Origin: Pseudomonadota bacterium
Lineage (GTDB): Bacteria > Pseudomonadota > Alphaproteobacteria > Sphingomonadales > Sphingomonadaceae
DNA: 47,127 nt
Direction of reading: 5' to 3'
Assembly (NCBI GenBank): GCA_029550345.1
Contig: JAKPHK010000108.1
Span: forward strand, 1 to 47,127
The notes below the pieces were generated by a model that had not been told where the DNA came from, searched no databases, and was given only the letters and a program-made list of their open reading frames with translations. Made by a program: the position numbers and the translations under genes. Positions 33,307 through 40,725 of this stretch are shown piece by piece (the stretch's first letter is position 1; each line of letters begins with the position of its first letter).

Positions 33307-33962
33307 GCAAAGGTATCGCCAATGTGTGTGACCTGATGCTGGGCGCTGGTGATCGCGCGCAGCAGGCGGATCAGCAGAACCGCGGCCCCGATCAGCAGCA
33401 TGGTGGCGGCAAACATCATCAGGGCGTTGGCGCCGGGCGGGGTCAGGACGGCGACATTGGTCAGCACGTCGAACATGACCAGGAACAGCAGCATTCCATT
33501 AAGTGCGGCGCCCGGCACGAACAGCGCCCACCATGATGTTACCGGCGGCGCGTCATAGCTGGCCCCCCAGGATTCAAGGCCGTTGCTGCGGTTCCACAAC
33601 TCGCGCATCATGCCATAGGGGAGGAAGAAATTGGCAACCGGGATCAGCAGGGTCACAGTCGCCCAGGCGGGTGAGTAGTTGAGCCCTTCGCGCCCATCGT
33701 CGCGCAGGTTGGCATTGGCACGCCAGACTCAGGCGCAAAAGCTGATCAGCACCGGGATCGCGCCGATCATCAGGAAGAAGGCCATGGCCGGCCCATCGAC
33801 CATGAACCGTGAATAGCCGTCGGCAAAACCGGTATAGGTCATCATTGCGGTAAAAATGGCGACCATACTCGCGATCAGCAAAAACAGCCAAAGCGCAACC
33901 TGCGTTATCACCGAACGGGTCCGCAACGAACGCAGCCGGTCTTCGAATTTCAGTGTGGACAC
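33303..33962 (-). pseudogene. DUF4328 membrane protein interrupted by an in-frame TGA
   Basis: Read through one stop, this is a roughly 219-residue DUF4328 membrane protein with several helices (ITQVALWLFLLIASMVAIFTAMM; AFFLMIGAIPVLISFCA; ATVTLLIPVANFFLPYGMMRELW; GMLLFLVMFDVLTNVAVL). After codon 77 there is TGA (33729-33731), then VWRANANLRDDGREGLNYSP in the same frame. The stop falls where related proteins have the Trp of a WLxRA motif, so a single TGG to TGA change explains it. There is no frameshift. The start is taken as GTG 33962. A sequencing error or a recent nonsense mutation are both possible. Confidence 0.75.
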
Positions 33963-33990
33963 GGTGCCCCCAAAAAAGTCCCTGTCGTTG

Positions 33991-34018
33991 AGATTAGCGG
34001 ACTTTTCGGAGGCGACAA
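33991..34018 (-). promoter_or_regulatory. Possible promoter of the broken DUF4328 gene
   Basis: On the minus strand TTGTCG (34018-34013) and TAATCT (33996-33991) are 16 bases apart, 29 bases before the GTG start. The match is modest and the assignment tentative. Confidence 0.3.
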
Positions 34019-34090
34019 GTACCAGGAACAAGGCGATTAACCGCGTTAAGTCATGATGGATCGGGGCCTGGTCAGGAAGCGTTGAGAAAT

Positions 34091-34495
34091 CTAACCGGCT
34101 CTGCCGCCGCGCAGGAATGCGGTGGTGATGATCGTGGGAATGATCAGGCCTTTGAGGTAGGACAAGGGGTGTCGGCCTTCCGTGAAATCGACCGGCACGC
34201 CGCCGAAATGCGCCCAGTAATGGGTCGCAATCAGTCCGCCGATGCTTAGCCACATCGTCCACAGCGCGATGCGTTGGCCCAGCACAACCGCGGTCAGGCT
34301 GGCGATAATGCCCAGCCGCAACACGCCCTGAACGGCATTGTAGAAGGCATCGCTGCTGAGCCCGCGCCCGGTGGCGAGATCGTAAAGCATCGTGACATGG
34401 TAGAACACCAGCAAGCCCGCCAGCACGAGGATGATCAGCTTTGAAGGCCGCAGCATTGATCGCGCGCGAGAGAGCGGCAGTGTGGTCATCGTCAA
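34091..34495 (-). CDS. Four-helix membrane protein, function unknown
   Basis: A 134-residue protein with about four hydrophobic segments (LIILVLAGLLVFYHVTMLY, GVLRLGIIASLTAVVLGQ, ALWTMWLSIGGLIATHYWAHF and YLKGLIIPTIITTAFL) and a basic N-terminus. I do not recognise the family. ATG 34495 or ATG 34489 may be used; neither has a strong ribosome site. It lies downstream of the larger membrane-protein gene, with a hairpin between them. Confidence 0.7.
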   Translation of the reverse strand: MTMTTLPLSRARSMLRPSKLIILVLAGLLVFYHVTMLYDLATGRGLSSDAFYNAVQGVLRLGIIASLTAVVLGQRIALWTMWLSIGGLIATHYWAHFGGVPVDFTEGRHPLSYLKGLIIPTIITTAFLRGGRAG

Positions 34496-34513
34496 GGCAC
34501 CATGGTTCGTGAA

Positions 34514-34547
34514 CGGGGGGACAGAGCGCTTCGCCCTGTTCCCCCCG
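34514..34547. repeat. Strong intergenic hairpin
   Basis: CGGGGGGACAG and CTGTTCCCCCCG form a long stem with one bulge, extended by GCG-CTT-CGC at the tip, in the 63-base gap between two minus-strand membrane-protein genes. No T-run follows, so it is either a Rho-assisted 3' end, an mRNA-stability hairpin or a dispersed palindromic element. Confidence 0.6.
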
Positions 34548-34558
34548 TGGTTGCAGGC

Positions 34559-35611
34559 TCAAGCGGCGAGCAAGGCTCCGCCCGGCAGGCGGCTTTGCAT
34601 CGTGCCGGGCAGCCTGGCCACCAGAGCCGAGCGGATCGGGGTCCAGAAGGCGGACAGCGCCAGCAGGGCCGATCCGATCACCAGCCCTGTAAGCGCCACG
34701 TTCAGTTCCACCGCGCCGAATTCGCGGAACAGCCAAGTCAGCGCTAGCAGCACATAGGCCAGCGCCGAAACCAGCAGGGCGCGGCGGTCCACCGCCAGGG
34801 CAACCAGCCCCATCAGGATATAGATGGCCAGCACGCCCAGCGCCGAAAACGCGCCGATATTCTCTCCATCGCTGACGCCCAGCCAGTGGAACAGCGGGTG
34901 GGCGATCATCGGCGCGGCCAGCAGGTGCAGCCAGAAGGCCACGTCGCTGCGGCGGGTTTCGCGTTGCGGATCGGTCATGTCCCAGCGCATCGCATAGGCG
35001 AATATCGCCAGCCCGGCGGCGAAGACCATCGGCAGCAGGAAGGGTTCGGGATTGCGGTCCGGATTACCGGCCATCAGCGCCGAAACGATCAGCGCGATGA
35101 CGGTAACGGCCAGAGCCCCGGCACCGGCAGCGACCGTGATCGGCACCATGAACCGGCGCCAGTGCAGCCACGCCGCCCCTGCGGCCAGCAGGCCAATCCC
35201 GGCGCCGATCAGCGCGCTTACCGTGTTGGAGAGGTGAGGCTCGGTTTCCGCCAGATAATTGATCGGGATCGCGGCCACACCGCCGACAAAGGCCAGCAGC
35301 AGCACGATCGAGGGCAGGGCCATGCGCCGCTTGGCGGTGAAGAATTCCGCCAGCATCCAGGCCGATCCCGCGATCAGCAGGCCCGCCACGCCGGGCGCGA
35401 TCGCGTGGCCGATCCCGGCCGCCGCGACCAGCAGCAGAACCGCGGCGATGGTAACAAAGATGTCGTTGAACCCGGTGATCAGCCGGAAATGCTCTTCATC
35501 GGCGCTAGGGGCGCTGCGCAGGCCCATGGCGTGGGCGCGCAAGGCTTCGGCCGCCTCGTGGCTGATGGCTCCGGCGGTTACCGCCGATTGCAGATCTGCT
35601 TCGGAATACAT
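34559..35611 (-). CDS. Multi-pass membrane protein, DUF2157-like
   Basis: A 350-residue protein with a short cytoplasmic N-terminal domain (MYSEADLQSAVTAGAISHEAAEALRAHA) followed by about ten hydrophobic helices, for example DIFVTIAAVLLLVAAAGIGHAI and IGAFSALGVLAIYILMGLVALAV. This layout resembles DUF2157-type membrane proteins; the assignment is tentative and the function unknown. The ATG and its GGGGAGG ribosome site both lie inside a very stable hairpin. It is downstream of the SDR gene on the same strand. Confidence 0.75.
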   Translation of the reverse strand: MYSEADLQSAVTAGAISHEAAEALRAHAMGLRSAPSADEEHFRLITGFNDIFVTIAAVLLLVAAAGIGHAIAPGVAGLLIAGSAWMLAEFFTAKRRMALPSIVLLLAFVGGVAAIPINYLAETEPHLSNTVSALIGAGIGLLAAGAAWLHWRRFMVPITVAAGAGALAVTVIALIVSALMAGNPDRNPEPFLLPMVFAAGLAIFAYAMRWDMTDPQRETRRSDVAFWLHLLAAPMIAHPLFHWLGVSDGENIGAFSALGVLAIYILMGLVALAVDRRALLVSALAYVLLALTWLFREFGAVELNVALTGLVIGSALLALSAFWTPIRSALVARLPGTMQSRLPGGALLAA

Positions 35612-35652
35612 CGGGCATCCTCCCCTAAGGAAAGGGGGAGAATGCCCGATGT
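35608..35652 (-). promoter_or_regulatory. Long hairpin burying the RBS and start codon of the gene at 34559-35611
   Basis: On the minus-strand transcript ACAUCGGGCAU pairs perfectly with AUGCCCGAUGU (11 base pairs), followed by a G-U wobble and CUCCCC/GGGGAG, giving an 18-pair continuous helix with a 9-base loop. The right arm holds the Shine-Dalgarno GGGGAGG and the start codon AUG (35611-35609). There is no U-run after it. It looks like translational control; a dispersed palindrome is the alternative. Confidence 0.65.
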
Positions 35653-35680
35653 GTATTAGTGTGTCAATACGGTGCAGCGA

Positions 35681-36595
35681 TCAGCCCAGGCCGCCGATCT
35701 TGGCGAGGGCAGCCATCACCACCTGGCTCTGTTCGCCGCCCGACTGGGGTACGATTTCGCCGGTGCGGTCGATGATCTGATCCCAATGCGCCGCGATCCC
35801 TTCGGGGGTGCGCTCACCTTCGGGCAGGGCAACGCCCGGGGTCAGGGTGACATAGGCGGCGTGATAGGCACCCGCGCCCGCGCCGCAGATCATGTTGGTC
35901 GGGGCGTCTTCGCTGACCAGATAGAGTGCCATCGGGGCAACGTTTTCGGGCTTCAGCGCGTTGAACAGCATTTCGGGCATGCCGAGGTCTTCGGTCATGC
36001 GGGTGCCGGCCACCGGGGCCAGGGTGTTGACGCGCACGTTGTACTTCGCGCCTTCCAGCGCCAGCGTCTTGGTGAAGCCGGCCAGGCCCAGCTTGGCCGC
36101 GCCATAGTTGGCCTGGCCGAAGTTGCCGTAAAGCCCGGTGCTGCTGGCGGTGTTGAGGATGCGGCCATAGGCCTGCTCGCGCATCAGGTCCCACACCGCC
36201 TTGGTGCAGTTGGCGCTGCCGTTCAGGTGCACATCGACCACCAGTTTCCAGTCTGCCATGTCCATCTTGGCAAAGCTCTTGTCGCGCAGGATCCCGGCGT
36301 TGTTGATCAGGACGTGCACGCCGCCCCACTTTTCCTTGGCCTTGGCGACCATTTCGACCATCTGTTCGTATTCGGTGACCGAGCCGCCGTTCGACATGGC
36401 TTCGCCGCCCAGTGCTTCGATTTCCTCAACCACCTTGAGCGCGGCATCGGAATGGCCGGTGCCATCGCGGCTGCCGCCCAGATCGTTGACGACAACCTTG
36501 GCGCCGCGCTTGGCCAGCTCAAGCGCATAGGCCCGGCCCAGGCCGCCGCCGGCGCCGGTGACGATCGCGACGCGATCCTTGAACGAAATGGTCAT
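35681..36595 (-). CDS. SDR-family dehydrogenase, 3-hydroxyacyl-CoA type
   Basis: A 304-residue short-chain dehydrogenase resembling the dehydrogenase part of multifunctional beta-oxidation enzymes. It has TGAGGGLGRAYALELAKRGAKVVVNDLGGSRDG (the VVNDLGG and following insert are typical of that subgroup), NNAGILRDKSFAKM, NTASSTGLYGNFGQANYGAAK (catalytic Ser, Tyr and Lys) and a C-terminal extension. Start ATG 36595 (MTISFKDRVAIVTG). It may oxidise 3-hydroxyacyl-CoA or a similar alcohol. It precedes the DUF2157-like gene. Confidence 0.92.
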   Translation of the reverse strand: MTISFKDRVAIVTGAGGGLGRAYALELAKRGAKVVVNDLGGSRDGTGHSDAALKVVEEIEALGGEAMSNGGSVTEYEQMVEMVAKAKEKWGGVHVLINNAGILRDKSFAKMDMADWKLVVDVHLNGSANCTKAVWDLMREQAYGRILNTASSTGLYGNFGQANYGAAKLGLAGFTKTLALEGAKYNVRVNTLAPVAGTRMTEDLGMPEMLFNALKPENVAPMALYLVSEDAPTNMICGAGAGAYHAAYVTLTPGVALPEGERTPEGIAAHWDQIIDRTGEIVPQSGGEQSQVVMAALAKIGGLG

Positions 36596-36761
36596 GGGTA
36601 AATCTCCGTCGAAATTGGTTCGATCCCGGGGGAAGCGGGCGCGGCATGGCATGGCGGGGCGCGGCTGGCAATATGCTGCATCGCGGCACTGCTGTTCCCT
36701 AACGTCAGGCCCGCACGTCCTGCCGCGATCACCGGCGCATTGGCCACGAATCGGTTGGAAG

Positions 36762-37418
36762 TCAGAGCCGGGAGAGCGCTGGAATCAGCTGGTCGAAGTG
36801 ATCGATCACGGCGTCTGCCCCCAGCTCGTGCACCGGCGCATCGCAGAATCCGAAGCTGACCGCCACGCTGGGAAGTCCAGCCGCGCGGGCGGCGCGGGTG
36901 TCGAAAGTGGTGTCGCCGACAAAGGCCGCCCGGCCGCCCCCGCAGGCCGCAACCATCGCGTGCAGCGCATCTGGTGCGGGCTTGAGCGGATAGGTGCCGC
37001 CGCCGATTACCACGGCAAAGCGCGGCGAAAGCCCCAGCGCATCGAACAGGCGCACCGCCAGATGCTCGGGCTTGTTGGTCACCACTGCGATCCTGCTGCC
37101 CGCGGCGGCCAGCTCGTCGAGCATTTCCGCGCCGCCGGGATAGAGTGCGGTGTGATTGGCGATGTTCTGGCCATAGTGCCTGACCAGGACCAGGCGCAGC
37201 GCCTCGAAATCGATCCCGTCCTCTCCGCCGGTCAAGGCCAGCGCCCGGCGCAGCATCAGGCCCGATCCGCCGCCGATCAGGTTGCGAACCTCGGCTTCCG
37301 GCACGGGCGGTCTGCCGATCGTTGAAAGGGCGAAGTTCAGGGCAACGCCAAGGTCGCCCGCGGTATCGAGCAGGGTTCCGTCCAGGTCGAAGCCGACGAT
37401 GTCGAATGGAATGGTCAT
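36762..37418 (-). CDS. gph: Phosphoglycolate phosphatase, HAD family
   Basis: A 218-residue HAD hydrolase that likely removes phosphate from 2-phosphoglycolate. Motif I is GFDLDGTLLDT, motif II lies in IAVVTNKPEHL, motif III is the Lys in YPLKPAPDAL, and motif IV is FVGDTTFDT; the cap domain follows motif I. The start is ATG 37418 (MTIPFDIVGF); ATG 37460 would add 14 residues but overlaps the glmU promoter region. It is divergent from glmU. Its product, glycolate, can feed glyoxylate to malate synthase G. Other small phosphate esters are possible substrates. Confidence 0.92.
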   Translation of the reverse strand: MTIPFDIVGFDLDGTLLDTAGDLGVALNFALSTIGRPPVPEAEVRNLIGGGSGLMLRRALALTGGEDGIDFEALRLVLVRHYGQNIANHTALYPGGAEMLDELAAAGSRIAVVTNKPEHLAVRLFDALGLSPRFAVVIGGGTYPLKPAPDALHAMVAACGGGRAAFVGDTTFDTRAARAAGLPSVAVSFGFCDAPVHELGADAVIDHFDQLIPALSRL

Positions 37419-37481
37419 TGTCGCGGCCCTTGGCACGCGCGTTGTGGAATCGGCAAGCATTTGGTGGCATGGCGGTTAACC

Positions 37482-38843
37482 ATGAGCACCGCCGATACTC
37501 CGCTTGCCGTCATCGTCCTTGCCGCGGGCAAGGGCACCCGCATGAAATCCGATCTGCACAAGGTCCTCCACCCGATAGCCGGGCATCCAATGCTGCTGCA
37601 CCTGCTGGGCAGCCTGGGTGAACTGCACCCGGCGCGGCAGGTGATCGTGGCGGGGGACCGGCGCGAACAGATCGAAGCGGCGCTGGCGGGCAGCGGGGCC
37701 GAAGTGGTGGTGCAGGAACCGCAACTCGGCACCGCCCATGCCGCTTTGATGGCGAAAGATGCGCTGGCGGGCTTTGACGGGCTGGTGCTGGTCTGCTTTG
37801 GCGACGTTCCGTTCCTGTCAGGTGCCACGGTGTCGCGCTTGTGTGATGCTTTGGTGCACGCGAAGGTTGCGGTGCTTGGCTTCCGCCCAGCCGATACCGC
37901 CGCCTATGGCCGGATCATCGCCGACGGTGATGGCACCGTCTCCAAGATGGTCGAGCACAAGGACGCCAGTGCTGAGGAACGTGCGGTAAACCTTTGCAAT
38001 TCCGGGGTAATCGTCGCCCACAGCGCCGATATGTGGCGCCTGCTCGCGAAGGTCGATGACAACAACGCCGCCAAGGAGTTCTACCTGCCCGACGTGGCAA
38101 TGCACGCAATCGCCGAAAACGCCCGAGTCGCTGTGGTCGAAGCCGACGAAACCGAGGTGATGGGGATCAATTCCCGCGCTGAACTGGCCGAAGCCGAAGC
38201 CCGCTGGCAGCAGCGCCGCCGCAAACAGGCGATGGACGATGGCGCCAGTCTGGTAGCCCCGGAAACGGTCTGGTTCGCCTGGGACACACAGCTCGGCCGC
38301 GATGTTCTGGTTGAGCCCAATGTTGTCTTCGGGCCTGGTGTGACCATCGCCGATGGCGCGAAAATCCGCGCTTTTTGCCACATCGAAGGGGCGAGCCTGG
38401 CCAGCGGGGTAGAGGTTGGCCCCTATGCCCGCCTGCGCCCCGGTGCGGTGCTTGAGGAAAAGGCCAAGGTGGGCAATTTCGTTGAGGTCAAGAAGGCGGT
38501 GCTGGGCAAGGGCGCCAAGGCCAACCACCTGTCCTATATCGGCGATGCCGAGGTTGGGGCCGGAGCCAACATCGGCGCGGGCACCATCACCTGCAATTAT
38601 GACGGCTATTTCAAGCACAAGACCGTGATCGGCGAACGCGCCTTCATCGGCAGCAACTCCGCGCTGGTTGCCCCGGTGAAGATCGGGGCCGATGCCATCG
38701 TCGGCGCAGGCAGCGCGGTGACCCGCGATGTCGCGGCGGGCGAATTGCGGATCGTGCGCGGCGAGCAACTGGTCAAGCCCGGCTGGGCCGACCGTTTTCA
38801 TGATGCTATGAAAAAGAAGAAAGCTGCCGAAAAGAAGGGCTGA
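37482..38843 (+). CDS. glmU: GlmU, bifunctional UDP-GlcNAc pyrophosphorylase/GlcN-1-P acetyltransferase
   Basis: A 453-residue enzyme that acetylates glucosamine-1-phosphate and joins it to UTP, giving UDP-GlcNAc for peptidoglycan and LPS. The N-terminal nucleotidyltransferase starts VIVLAAGKGTRMKSDLHKVL and includes GTAHAALMAKDAL and CFGDVPFL. The C-terminal left-handed beta-helix includes YARLRPGAVLEEKAKVGNFVEVKKAVLGKGAKANHLSYIGDAEVG and NIGAGTITCNYDGYFKHKT. The start is ATG 37482. glmS lies 1.9 kb downstream, separated by unrelated genes. Confidence 0.98.
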   Translation: MSTADTPLAVIVLAAGKGTRMKSDLHKVLHPIAGHPMLLHLLGSLGELHPARQVIVAGDRREQIEAALAGSGAEVVVQEPQLGTAHAALMAKDALAGFDGLVLVCFGDVPFLSGATVSRLCDALVHAKVAVLGFRPADTAAYGRIIADGDGTVSKMVEHKDASAEERAVNLCNSGVIVAHSADMWRLLAKVDDNNAAKEFYLPDVAMHAIAENARVAVVEADETEVMGINSRAELAEAEARWQQRRRKQAMDDGASLVAPETVWFAWDTQLGRDVLVEPNVVFGPGVTIADGAKIRAFCHIEGASLASGVEVGPYARLRPGAVLEEKAKVGNFVEVKKAVLGKGAKANHLSYIGDAEVGAGANIGAGTITCNYDGYFKHKTVIGERAFIGSNSALVAPVKIGADAIVGAGSAVTRDVAAGELRIVRGEQLVKPGWADRFHDAMKKKKAAEKKG

Positions 38844-38847
38844 CTCG

Positions 38848-39264
38848 ATGCTGATCTATTTCCACTTGCTGCTGGTCGGCGCCTGGATCGGCACCGTTCT
38901 GGTCGAGGCGCTGTTCGAGCGCGCCTTGCTGGGGCAGGGGCGCGACAAGGAACTGATCCTCGCGCGGTTGCACTGGAAGGTCGATAAGCTGGTCGAATTT
39001 CCGCTGCTGGTTCTGGTCGCGGCGACAGGGGCTGCGATGTTGGGGCAAATGCCGCCGGGCGGCCTGTTTCACGCGAAGCTGGCCTGCGCCGCCGTCGCGA
39101 TCCTGACCAACCTCTATTGCATCTGGCTGGTCAAAGTCCGGCTTGACCATGCCGAGGCAGGGGACTGGGCCGGGTTCGAACGGGTCGATCACCGCCAGCA
39201 CCAGTTCGGCGCGGTGGTCCTGCTCGGCTTGCTCGGCGCGGTCGGGCTGGGGCTTGCGGCCTAA
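38848..39264 (+). CDS. Small integral membrane protein
   Basis: A 138-residue protein with about four hydrophobic segments: LIYFHLLLVGAWIGTVLVEALF, KLVEFPLLVLVAATGAAMLG, HAKLACAAVAILTNLYCIWLV and FGAVVLLGLLGAVGLGLAA. Conserved-looking histidines near the helices (FHLLLVGAWIG, RLHWKVDKLVE, LFHAKL) recall CopD/HemJ-like heme or metal membrane proteins, but I cannot assign a family. It starts 4 bases after glmU, so it is co-transcribed, and ends against the TPR gene. Confidence 0.75.
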   Translation: MLIYFHLLLVGAWIGTVLVEALFERALLGQGRDKELILARLHWKVDKLVEFPLLVLVAATGAAMLGQMPPGGLFHAKLACAAVAILTNLYCIWLVKVRLDHAEAGDWAGFERVDHRQHQFGAVVLLGLLGAVGLGLAA

Positions 39265-39986
39265 CGGCGCTTACGCATCGAGGCGATGTAGGCCAGTTCG
39301 TTTTCGACCTTTGCCTTGGCTTCCGGTTCATAGTCGAGCGATTGGTTCAGCAGCTTTTCCGCCTTGTCCAGATCGCCCAGTTCGATCAGGTTGAACGCCA
39401 TGCCGCGCAGGGATCTGGCGGCTACCCGGCGGTCAGGCCCGTTCTTGTCGTGGCTGACAATGTCCCAGGCGCGGGTGAACAGATCGTAAGACCGGTTCCA
39501 CTGCCGGTCACTCTTGTACCACTCGGCATATTCGTTGATGTAATGGGCATTGTCCGGCTCCATCTCGACCGCCTTGGCCAGATAGTCCCGCGCTTCTGCC
39601 GGTCGACCGAGATCGATCAGGACAAACCCTTTGCCAAACAGCGCTGCGCACCAGTTCCTGCTGACGGCCACCGCGTCCTTGTCCGGGTTGGTCGTGATTG
39701 CCTCGAGCAATCCCCCCAACGCCTGCTCACTGCTTCCGGCGCAGCGATAGATTACGTTCGATTTTACCCCTTTTTCGTAGGCGGCAATCACCTCGGTAAA
39801 GATCGACAGGGCTTCGCCTGGTTTGCCATCGTTGGAAAGGCGAAAGGCCTTGATCAGCGCCTGGGTCTGGCGTTCTTCGAAGTCGGATGCAGCGGCGGCA
39901 TTGCCGGTTGCCGTCTGCGCGGCGGCGGGTGACACCGCGGCGAAGGCCATGGTTACGGCAAGGGCTGCGGCAAGAGTGGAACGCAC
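39261..39986 (-). CDS. Exported TPR-repeat protein
   Basis: A 241-residue protein with a Sec signal (about residues 1-25, LAAALAVTMAFAAVSPAAAQ). TPR-type helices follow, such as AAALFGKGFVLIDLGRPAEARDYLAKAVEMEPDNAHYINEYAEW and AARSLRGMAFNLIELGDLDKAEKLLNQSLDYEPEA. It is probably a periplasmic scaffold. The start is GTG 39986, 8 bases after AGGAG; the open frame upstream runs into vapB antisense. It opposes the glmU transcript and is divergent from vapBC. Confidence 0.85.
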   Translation of the reverse strand: MRSTLAAALAVTMAFAAVSPAAAQTATGNAAAASDFEERQTQALIKAFRLSNDGKPGEALSIFTEVIAAYEKGVKSNVIYRCAGSSEQALGGLLEAITTNPDKDAVAVSRNWCAALFGKGFVLIDLGRPAEARDYLAKAVEMEPDNAHYINEYAEWYKSDRQWNRSYDLFTRAWDIVSHDKNGPDRRVAARSLRGMAFNLIELGDLDKAEKLLNQSLDYEPEAKAKVENELAYIASMRKRR

Positions 39987-40051
39987 GGTGGATCTCCTGA
40001 CGGGAAGGCTTTCCACCAGGTTGACCGATTGGCCGCACTTCGACAAGAGAC

Positions 40052-40086
40052 TTGACGTGATATCATGATATGATATCAATATATCA
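40052..40086 (+). promoter_or_regulatory. vapBC promoter with repeated operator, probably leaderless
   Basis: A -35 TTGACG (40052-40057) and a -10 TATCAA (40074-40079) are separated by 16 bases. The palindrome TGATATCA occurs at 40058-40065 and 40071-40078, with a third imperfect copy (ATATATCA, 40079-40086). The repeats fill the promoter, as expected for toxin-antitoxin autoregulation. The predicted transcript starts at or next to the ATG at 40087, with no Shine-Dalgarno. Confidence 0.6.
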
Positions 40087-40341
40087 ATGACTCGCATCCT
40101 TGCCGATCTGCCCGATGAGGACATCAAGTGGCTGGACCAGCTCGCGCATGAGCAAGGCAAGTCGCGCGCCTCGGTGCTGCGCGATGCGGTGAGCGCCTAT
40201 AAGGCGCAGTCACCAGCCGATGGCAACAAGGACTGGATCGCGCGGGGGGCGGGGCTGTGGAAGCACCGGACGGATATTTCCGACGGTGTCGCATACCAGC
40301 GGGCGATGCGCGACGATCGCACCCGTCACGAAGACCTCTGA
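40087..40341 (+). CDS. vapB: VapB-like ribbon-helix-helix antitoxin
   Basis: An 84-residue CopG/RHH antitoxin. The N-terminal strand and helices (TRILADLPDEDIKWLDQLAHEQGKSRASVLRDAVSAYK) form the DNA-binding fold that would bind the TGATATCA repeats upstream. The C-terminal tail (WKHRTDISDGVAYQRAMRDDR) would wrap the toxin. It precedes the PIN toxin by 3 bases. There is no Shine-Dalgarno, suggesting a leaderless mRNA. Confidence 0.9.
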   Translation: MTRILADLPDEDIKWLDQLAHEQGKSRASVLRDAVSAYKAQSPADGNKDWIARGAGLWKHRTDISDGVAYQRAMRDDRTRHEDL

Positions 40342-40344
40342 ACC

Positions 40345-40710
40345 GTGTCGGACCCGTTTTTCGATACGAATATCCTGGTCGATTGGTTGAGCGATCGGCC
40401 CCAGGCTGCGGCTGAGTTGGGACGGTATCGTCGGCACAGGATCAGCCGGATCGTCTGGACCGAGGTTTTGGCCGGAGAATCTCTGGAACGGCGCGATCTG
40501 GTGCAGCAGGCCATCGCTCCCTTCGAGGTGGTCGAAATCGATGCGCGGATTGCCGGCGCGGCGGCGGACATCCGCCACCGAACTGGCATGAAACTGCTCG
40601 ACGCCTATATCCTTGCCACCGCGCAAGTGAACGGGGCGATCCTCATTACACGAAATACAAAGGATTTTCCGGCAGCTATGCCGGGAATCCGGGTTCCCTA
40701 TACCCTCTAA
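40345..40710 (+). CDS. vapC: VapC-type PIN-domain toxin
   Basis: A 121-residue PIN ribonuclease. Acidic active-site residues are visible: FFDTNILVDWL (D7), TEVLAGE, KLLDAYILATA and TRNTKDFP. VapC toxins cleave tRNA or rRNA when the antitoxin is degraded. The start is GTG 40345, 3 bases after vapB. The pair sits between the opposing TPR gene and glmS, so it may be an insertion into an ancestral glmU-glmS neighbourhood. Confidence 0.93.
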   Translation: MSDPFFDTNILVDWLSDRPQAAAELGRYRRHRISRIVWTEVLAGESLERRDLVQQAIAPFEVVEIDARIAGAAADIRHRTGMKLLDAYILATAQVNGAILITRNTKDFPAAMPGIRVPYTL

Positions 40711-40725
40711 GGAAAGCAAGTACCC

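Noticed and set aside
33729..33731. Selenocysteine or recoded TGA in the DUF4328 gene
   Set aside because: No selenocysteine-insertion-type hairpin is evident after the TGA, the family does not use selenocysteine, and the position fits a Trp. A nonsense change or sequence error is simpler.
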